Positions 59,174 through 64,000 of a stretch of 64,000 bases of DNA are shown here, piece after piece. Below the pieces are notes generated by a model. The model worked only from the letters and a program-made list of their open reading frames with translations, did not search any database and had not been told where the DNA came from. Every line of letters begins with the position of its first letter. The stretch's first letter is position 1. Both the position numbers and the translations under genes were made by a program. The DNA lies in contig NZ_JAUSZH010000001.1 in the NCBI RefSeq assembly GCF_030817355.1, forward strand, positions 7,291,001 to 7,355,000, given 5' to 3'. The stretch is from Streptomyces sp. V1I1 (GTDB lineage Bacteria > Actinomycetota > Actinomycetes > Streptomycetales > Streptomycetaceae).

Positions 59174-59521
59174 TCAAGCTCCCTGGGGGTGCGCAGAGTG
59201 CGGGCGTCCACGCAGCAGCCGTACGAAGAAACCGAGGGCGACCGACTGGATGAGCACCGACAGCACCAGGGCGGTGTACATGAACCACGCGGCCGAGGAG
59301 ACCGCGTCGCCGAACATCGAGCCGACGACGAAGAAGCCGAACACGGTCGGAGCGGCCAGCAGGAACAGCCATATGCCGGCGAACGAGGCGTCCTCGTGAT
59401 GGACGAAGACGGTGTCGATCGTGACGTACACCGTCGCCACGGCGACCAGCGCCAGATACGCCTGTGAGGCGCGATTGCCGAAGGCGAGTCGCGTCAGCGT
59501 GCCTAGCCGTTCAGACTTCAT
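59174..59521 (-). CDS. SCO4225-like small membrane protein
   Basis: A 115-residue protein with three hydrophobic helices (AYLALVAVATVYVTIDTVF, IWLFLLAAPTVFGFFVVG and FMYTALVLSVLIQSVALGFF) and a conserved HHEDASFAG loop between the first two. I recognise this layout from a Streptomyces-specific family of unknown function. The ATG at 59521 has GGGAGAAGG upstream. The mycothiol-type enzyme gene starts 22 bp after its stop. Confidence 0.75.
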   Translation of the reverse strand: MKSERLGTLTRLAFGNRASQAYLALVAVATVYVTIDTVFVHHEDASFAGIWLFLLAAPTVFGFFVVGSMFGDAVSSAAWFMYTALVLSVLIQSVALGFFVRLLRGRPHSAHPQGA

Positions 59522-59594
59522 GGCCTTCTCCCCACCTGGACGTCATTGCTCCCATGGTGCGTCCGGGGCGGCGGTTCTGCCTGAGTACGCCTAC

Positions 59595-60815
59595 TCAGTT
59601 GTCCCGCGGCGCAGACGCATTGCGGGCCGTGTACCCAATCAGTGCCGCGCCACCCGCGAGGGCGGCCACCGTCGTCAGCGCCACGGGCAGCGAGAACCAG
59701 TCGGCGAGGAAGCCGATCGCGGGCGGCCCGAGCAGCATCCCGCCGTAGCCGAGCGTGGACGCGGCCGCGACCCCGCCGGGGCCGGCCAGCGCGCCCGCCC
59801 TGGCCACCGCGACCGGGAAGATGTTCGCGAGGCCCAGGCCGGTGACGGCGAAGCCCAGCAGCGCGAGCCACACGCTGGGCGCGAGCGCGCCGAGCAGCAT
59901 GCCGGTCGCGGCCGTCGTGCCGCCCGCGACAAGGGTGCGGGTCTGGCCGAGCCGCTCCAGCATGGCCGTGCCGGAGAGCCGGCCGGCCGTCATGGCCAGC
60001 GCGAAGAGGGAGTACCCGGCGGCGGCGATGCCGGGGTGTGCGTGCAGATCCTCTTCGAGGTGGAGCGCGCCCCAGTCGGCCATCGCGCCTTCTCCGTACG
60101 CCGTGCAGAGCGCGATCACGCCGAAGAGGACGACGAGTTGGCGCGTACGCCCCTTCAGTCGGCGTGGTACCGGCTCCTTGGCCGCGGGCCCGGCTGTCGG
60201 CGCCGGGTGGCGCAGCAGGACGGGTCCCGCGACGGCGGTGACCAGCAGGCCGACGGCGGTGAGGGTGAGCAGATGCGCGGTGGGGGAGAGGCCGCCCGCG
60301 ACCAGACCGCCGAGCCCCGCGCCGATCATGCCGCCGAGGCTGAACGCCGCGTGGAAGCTCGGCATCACCGGCCGCCGCATGGCCGCGACCAGATCGACCG
60401 CCGCGCTGTTCATCGCGACATTGATTCCGCCGTACGCCGCACCGAAGACCAGCAGCACAAGACCGAGGGCGAGCGCCGAGTGCGTGAGCGGCGGGAGCGC
60501 GATGCTCAGCGACAGCAGTACGGCGCTGACGACGGTCACCGGATGGCTGCCGATCCGGCGGCAGAGCCGTCCGGTCAGCGTCATTGTCACCACCGCGCCC
60601 GCCGAGACCCCGAGCAGCGCCAGCCCCAGATCGCTCGCCGACGAGCCGGTCTGCTGCTTGATCGCGGGGATGCGGACCACCCAGCCGGCGAAGAGAAAGC
60701 CGTCGAGGGCGAAGAACACGGTCAGCGCGGTACGGAGGCGGAACAGGGAGGGTGGGGCGGGGTTTCCGCCGGGTCCCCCCGGAACGGCCGTCCGTAGTTT
60801 GTTTAGGTGCGGCAC
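59595..60815 (-). CDS. MFS transporter (12-TM)
   Basis: A 406-residue transporter with about 12 hydrophobic helices and motif A-like TGRLCRRIGSHPV between helices 2 and 3. The halves are similar in layout to sugar-efflux and YbjJ-like MFS proteins. The GTG at 60815 is chosen because TATGCT lies 6 bp upstream, giving a leaderless transcript, and there is no good Shine-Dalgarno for the in-frame codon at 60851. It is divergent from a ROK repressor, which may control it in response to a sugar. Confidence 0.88.
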   Translation of the reverse strand: MPHLNKLRTAVPGGPGGNPAPPSLFRLRTALTVFFALDGFLFAGWVVRIPAIKQQTGSSASDLGLALLGVSAGAVVTMTLTGRLCRRIGSHPVTVVSAVLLSLSIALPPLTHSALALGLVLLVFGAAYGGINVAMNSAAVDLVAAMRRPVMPSFHAAFSLGGMIGAGLGGLVAGGLSPTAHLLTLTAVGLLVTAVAGPVLLRHPAPTAGPAAKEPVPRRLKGRTRQLVVLFGVIALCTAYGEGAMADWGALHLEEDLHAHPGIAAAGYSLFALAMTAGRLSGTAMLERLGQTRTLVAGGTTAATGMLLGALAPSVWLALLGFAVTGLGLANIFPVAVARAGALAGPGGVAAASTLGYGGMLLGPPAIGFLADWFSLPVALTTVAALAGGAALIGYTARNASAPRDN

Positions 60816-60891
60816 AAACTCAGCATAGGGGCCTGGCACCGATCCGTACAAGGCGGCTGCTCAGCACCCCGATCATGGGAGACTCGCCTTC

Positions 60892-62106
60892 ATGAACGGC
60901 AAGGCGACGACCACCAAAGCAAGGCTGGAGAGGGGCCGCAGCGCGCTCGGCCCCGCGCTGGAACTGGTTCATACGGGCCGTGCGCCCACCCGCGCCGTGC
61001 TCACCGCCGAACTCGGCGTCACCCGCGCCACCGCCGGGGCGGTGGCCGCGGAACTCGAAGCGCTCGGTCTCATCCGCGTCGACTCCCGGCCCGGCGCCGC
61101 CGCCGGCTCCCAGGGCCGCCCCTCGCACCGGCTCTCCGTCGACGACACGGGCCCCGTCGTACTCGCCGCCCAGGTGCACGCCGACGGATTCCGGGCCGCG
61201 CTGGTCGGACTCGGCGGCCGCACCGTCGCCACCGCCCCCGGCTGCGTCACCGTCTCCGCCGACCCCGCCCAGGTGCTCGGCGAGGTCGTCGACGCGGGCG
61301 CGGCCCTGCTGCACGAGAGCGGGCGACGGTGCGTTGGCGCGGGCCTCGCCGTGCCCTCCGCGGTCGCCGAGCCGGACGGCACCGCCCTCAACCCGCTGCA
61401 CCTCGCCTGGCCGGCAGGCGCCCCCGTCCGGGACATCTTCGCCGAGCGCGTACGCGCGGCGGGCATCCAGGGCCCCGCCTTCACCGGCAACGATGTCAAC
61501 CTCGCGGCGCTCGCCGAGCACCGGCACGGCGCGGGCCGCGGCGCCCAGCATCTGCTCTGTGTCGCCACCGGTCACCGGGGCGTCGGCGGCGCGCTCGTCC
61601 TCGACGGCCGTCTGCACACCGGCAGTTCGGGCCTCGCCCTCGAGGTCGGCCATCTCACCGTCAACCCCGAGGGCCGCCCCTGCCACTGCGGCAGCCGCGG
61701 CTGCCTCGACGTCGAGGCCGACCCGCTCGCCTTCCTCACCGCCGCGGGCCGCGACCCGGGCCCCGAGGTCTCGCTGCTGCAGCAGTCCCGGCAGCTGCTG
61801 CGTACGGAGTACGACGACCCGGCCGTACGGAACGCGGGCGAGGAGCTCATCGACCGCCTCGGCCTCGGGCTCGCCGGCCTGGTCAACATCCTCAACCCCG
61901 ACCGGATCATCCTCGGCGGGCTGCACCGCGAGCTCCTCGACGCCGACCCCGAGCGACTGCGCGCCGTGGTCGCCGACCGCAGTCTGTGGGGCCGCAGTGG
62001 CGGAGTGCCGATCCTGGCCTGCACGCTGGACCACAACAGTCTGGTGGGAGCGGCGGAGTTGGCGTGGCAGCCGGTCCTGGACGACCCGCTGGGCGCGCTC
62101 GGCTGA
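60892..62106 (+). CDS. ROK-family transcriptional repressor
   Basis: A 404-residue NagC/Mlc-like protein. The N-terminal helix-turn-helix covers residues 15-65 (ALELVHTGRAPTRAVLTAEL, then GVTRATAGAVAAELEALGLI), followed by a ROK sugar-binding domain with AGLAVPSAV, TGNDVNLAAL, GLALEVGHLTVNPEG and the zinc motif CHCGSRGCLDVEAD. It is probably a repressor of sugar transport or metabolism, and the divergent MFS transporter is the nearest target. The ATG at 60892 has GGGAG upstream. Confidence 0.93.
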   Translation: MNGKATTTKARLERGRSALGPALELVHTGRAPTRAVLTAELGVTRATAGAVAAELEALGLIRVDSRPGAAAGSQGRPSHRLSVDDTGPVVLAAQVHADGFRAALVGLGGRTVATAPGCVTVSADPAQVLGEVVDAGAALLHESGRRCVGAGLAVPSAVAEPDGTALNPLHLAWPAGAPVRDIFAERVRAAGIQGPAFTGNDVNLAALAEHRHGAGRGAQHLLCVATGHRGVGGALVLDGRLHTGSSGLALEVGHLTVNPEGRPCHCGSRGCLDVEADPLAFLTAAGRDPGPEVSLLQQSRQLLRTEYDDPAVRNAGEELIDRLGLGLAGLVNILNPDRIILGGLHRELLDADPERLRAVVADRSLWGRSGGVPILACTLDHNSLVGAAELAWQPVLDDPLGALG

Positions 62107-62174
62107 CGGGCGACGACACCCGTCCGGGGGCACGATGGACGCTTGGGGGCGCACTTTCGGGTAGGCGACGACCT

Positions 62175-63026
62175 ATGACCCAGAAGCCTTCCGGCGCGGA
62201 GCACCATGCGCACCCGCTCCGGAACCTGCACAGCAGGACTCTCGCGTCACCCCTCGGGCTCGCCTGGAACCGCGGCCGCGAGGTGGAGCTGATGCACCGC
62301 GCGATGGGCTTCGCCGCACTCGGCTTTCTGACGCTTGTCCCGCTCCTGATCGTCGTCGCGGCGGCCGACCCGGCGAGCGGACAGGGCTTCGCCCGCTGGC
62401 TGGGCCAGGCGCTGGGGGTCTCGGAGGCCTCCCAGGACGAGGTCGAGCGGCTGTTCGGCCTGCCTGGGCAGGCGCTGCAGCGCACGACCGCGTTCGGTCT
62501 CGCCGCGCTCACCGTCTTCGGTCTGACCTTCGGTTCGGCGGTGCAGACCGGCTACGAGAAGGTCTGGGACCTGCCGACGGCCCGCTGGCACACCATGTGG
62601 CGGCATGTCGTCTGGCTGGCCCTGCTCGTCTTCTCCCTGGTGGTCTTCGCCAGCACGCCCGTGCCCACCGACGCTGTCTGGGAGACGATCCTGGGCGCCC
62701 TGGCAGATCTGATCGGCACCTGCATCTTCTTCTTGCTGTCCCAGCGTGTGCTGCTCGGCGGCCGGGTCCGCTGGCGGGCCCTGCTGCCGGGGTCGGTGGC
62801 GACGGCCGTGGGCCTGCTCGGCCTGCGGGTCTTCTCGCAACTCGTCTTCTCACCGCTGATCGCGTCGACCGCCGTCACCTACGGCCCGTTCGGGACCGTG
62901 CTGGTCATCCAGTCCTGGCTCGTCGGTGTCGGCGTGGTCGTCTACGGAGGAGCGCTCGTGGGACGCCTCATCCACGAAGGAAGCGTGGGGCGCCGACTGG
63001 GACGCGAGCCGGAAGACGCTCCCTAG
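62175..63026 (+). CDS. YihY/BrkB-family membrane protein
   Basis: A 283-residue integral membrane protein with about six hydrophobic helices (MGFAALGFLTLVPLLIVVAA, AFGLAALTVFGLTFG, HVVWLALLVFSLVVFAST, LGALADLIGTCIFFLLSQ and others) and the family-typical YGPFGTVLVIQSWL segment. YihY proteins are conserved but poorly characterised; they are not ribonuclease BN as once named. The ATG at 62175 lacks a Shine-Dalgarno; a TAGGCG lies 7 bp upstream. Confidence 0.85.
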   Translation: MTQKPSGAEHHAHPLRNLHSRTLASPLGLAWNRGREVELMHRAMGFAALGFLTLVPLLIVVAAADPASGQGFARWLGQALGVSEASQDEVERLFGLPGQALQRTTAFGLAALTVFGLTFGSAVQTGYEKVWDLPTARWHTMWRHVVWLALLVFSLVVFASTPVPTDAVWETILGALADLIGTCIFFLLSQRVLLGGRVRWRALLPGSVATAVGLLGLRVFSQLVFSPLIASTAVTYGPFGTVLVIQSWLVGVGVVVYGGALVGRLIHEGSVGRRLGREPEDAP

Positions 63027-63114
63027 GCCCAGCAGAGGGCGCGGGGCGGGATTCCGTGCGACCGCGACAGCTGAGCGAGCGCCTCGGGCCTACGGACGGC
63101 CATCGGCACGGCGC

Positions 63115-63696
63115 TCACCACTGCCGCCCGCGGGGGAGCCCGTCCCGCTGCGGGGCCGAGAGATGGAGCACCTCGTAGAGGTCGCCGGTCGCCTCGGGCG
63201 TTTCGTACTCCCAGAGCGTGAAGTACAGCAGCTCCCAGTGGCGCGGATCGACGGCGAGCGCCGCGCACACCACGCCGTCCAGCCGCGCCAGGCGCCGCGT
63301 CTCCCCTACGGCCTCCTCGATCACGGGGGCGAGCGGAGCAGGCTGCGGAATCCGCTGCTTGCGCCGCACGGCGGTGCGTGGCGCGGCGGCGGCCGCAGGC
63401 CCCTCCTCGTACGCGAGCCCGGTCCAGTGCTGCACCTCGGGCCGCCCGAAGTCATCGACGATGCCCTGGAATCCCGGCCCCCAGAGGAGGCGGTTCATGC
63501 CCTCGGGGGCGGCCCACAGATAGAACGGCGCGTACTGATTCACCGGTGAGTCGTGGCCGCGCTCGCGCATCAGATACGCCTTGAGGCCGAGCCCGGGAAA
63601 GTCGTCGAGGAGATGCCCCTTCGTCGCGACCCGCTTGCGGATGATCCCCATGTCGTAGTCGGCGGGCAAGGTGATCTCGTACTGCATGGCATGCAT
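63115..63696 (-). CDS. DUF4865 family protein
   Basis: A 193-residue protein beginning MQYEITLPADYDMGIIRKRVATKG after a short lead, with KAYLMRERG and YAPFYLWAAPEGMNRLLWGPGFQGIVDDFGRP as in DUF4865. The fold resembles a dimeric alpha/beta barrel; no function is known to me. The ATG at 63696 overlaps the TGA of the upstream TetR gene as ATGA and has GGGAG six bases upstream, so the two are translationally coupled, and the TetR protein likely controls this unit. Confidence 0.87.
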   Translation of the reverse strand: MHAMQYEITLPADYDMGIIRKRVATKGHLLDDFPGLGLKAYLMRERGHDSPVNQYAPFYLWAAPEGMNRLLWGPGFQGIVDDFGRPEVQHWTGLAYEEGPAAAAAPRTAVRRKQRIPQPAPLAPVIEEAVGETRRLARLDGVVCAALAVDPRHWELLYFTLWEYETPEATGDLYEVLHLSAPQRDGLPRGRQW

Positions 63697-64000
63697 CAGG
63701 CGCTCCCGGTCGTACGCAGCAGGGCGAGCAGCCCCCGCACGCCCGCTTTGAACGCGGCCGTCGTGCCGGACGCGCGAGCCAGCACATAGCCGCCCTGCAC
63801 GGTCGCGACGATCGTCGCCGCGATCTCCGCGGGCACCAGCGCGGTGCTCAACTCGCCCCGCTCCCGGCCCTCCTGGACGATCGCGGCGAGCCGGCCGCGC
63901 AGCCAGTCCAGCGTCCCGTCGACCGGGGCGCGCAGCTCGTCGCTCGCGATGACGTCCGGGTCCATCGTCAGGCGTCCCACCGGGCAGCCGCGCAGCACAT
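63696..64000 (-). CDS. TetR-family regulator, C-terminal part (cut by window end)
   Basis: About 100 C-terminal residues of a regulator whose HTH lies beyond the window. The segment CPVGRLTMDPDVIASDELR followed by VQGGYVLARASGTTAAFKAGVRGLLALL matches the ligand domain of LmrA/YxaF-type TetR regulators. Its stop overlaps the DUF4865 start by 4 bp, so it is the leading gene of that operon. Confidence 0.8.
   Translation of the reverse strand, partial: VLRGCPVGRLTMDPDVIASDELRAPVDGTLDWLRGRLAAIVQEGRERGELSTALVPAEIAATIVATVQGGYVLARASGTTAAFKAGVRGLLALLRTTGSA

Noticed and set aside
1-64000. Secondary-metabolite gene cluster
   Set aside because: No PKS, NRPS, terpene cyclase, lanthipeptide or similar core gene is present; the tailoring-type oxidoreductases are scattered and separately regulated.

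Overview
The window is chromosomal DNA of a Streptomyces-type actinomycete. The evidence is the very high GC content, the frequent GTG starts, the many DUF families known mainly from Streptomyces (DUF6214, DUF6332, DUF6421, DUF6986, SCO4225-like), a geranylgeranyl-reductase-family enzyme, a deazaflavin (F420)-type reductase and an ABC sugar importer without its own ATPase. About 70 protein genes are supported. No rRNA, tRNA, insertion sequence, phage or CRISPR array was seen. This is mostly ordinary arm or core-flank metabolism and regulation, not an obvious biosynthetic cluster.

Layout. 0-10 kb: the end of a permease, a HAD phosphatase with an Lrp regulator, a LuxR/TPR regulator with a berberine-bridge-type oxidase, a FUSC exporter, a nitric-oxide-synthase-like protein, a lactonase-type beta-propeller and a degenerate CbiX-like protein. 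10-20 kb: an N-acetylglucosamine-kinase-like gene overlapping ung, a BNR-propeller protein, an atypical SDR, an Old Yellow Enzyme, a DDAH with an Lrp regulator, an ArsR-type regulator, a ferredoxin-NADP reductase and DUF6214. 20-35 kb: the DUF305/LVIVD secreted pair, TetR, HAD, PAP2, M56 peptidase and DUF5134; VOC, GNAT and GDPD; a DUF6421-SDR-threonine aldolase operon; a transglutaminase-like pseudogene; B3/B4, PlsC, the DUF4395/thioredoxin pair, and a flavin reductase preceded by a cysteine-type leader peptide. 35-49 kb: etfB-etfA, DUF6986, a Ser/Thr kinase, and an alpha-galactoside module (LacI regulator, ROK sugar kinase, secreted GH27 alpha-galactosidase, binding protein and two permeases). 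49-64 kb: an AAA-Nudix fusion, MBL hydrolase, M20 dipeptidase, geranylgeranyl-reductase-family protein, F420-type reductase, NarL two-component system, MarR-controlled DHA2 exporter, DinB/MPI-type protein, MFS exporter, ROK repressor, YihY/BrkB protein, DUF4865 and a cut TetR gene.

Most unusual points. (1) The NOS-like protein (7037-8104) has an in-frame gap of roughly 28 residues exactly where bacterial NOS carries its heme-ligating cysteine. (2) The regulatory regions of the OYE gene and the ArsR-type gene are copies of each other, each holding two 16-bp inverted repeats whose centres are exactly 34 bp apart. (3) A 33-codon ORF before the flavin reductase matches the HIDLxRxxSAxC leader-peptide pattern. 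(4) A transglutaminase-like gene is interrupted by one TGA that separates its Cys and His from its Asp. (5) Several short tandem arrays (12-20 bp units) begin at or just after stop codons.

Family assignments come from reading the translated sequences and remembering family motifs. No database search was run.
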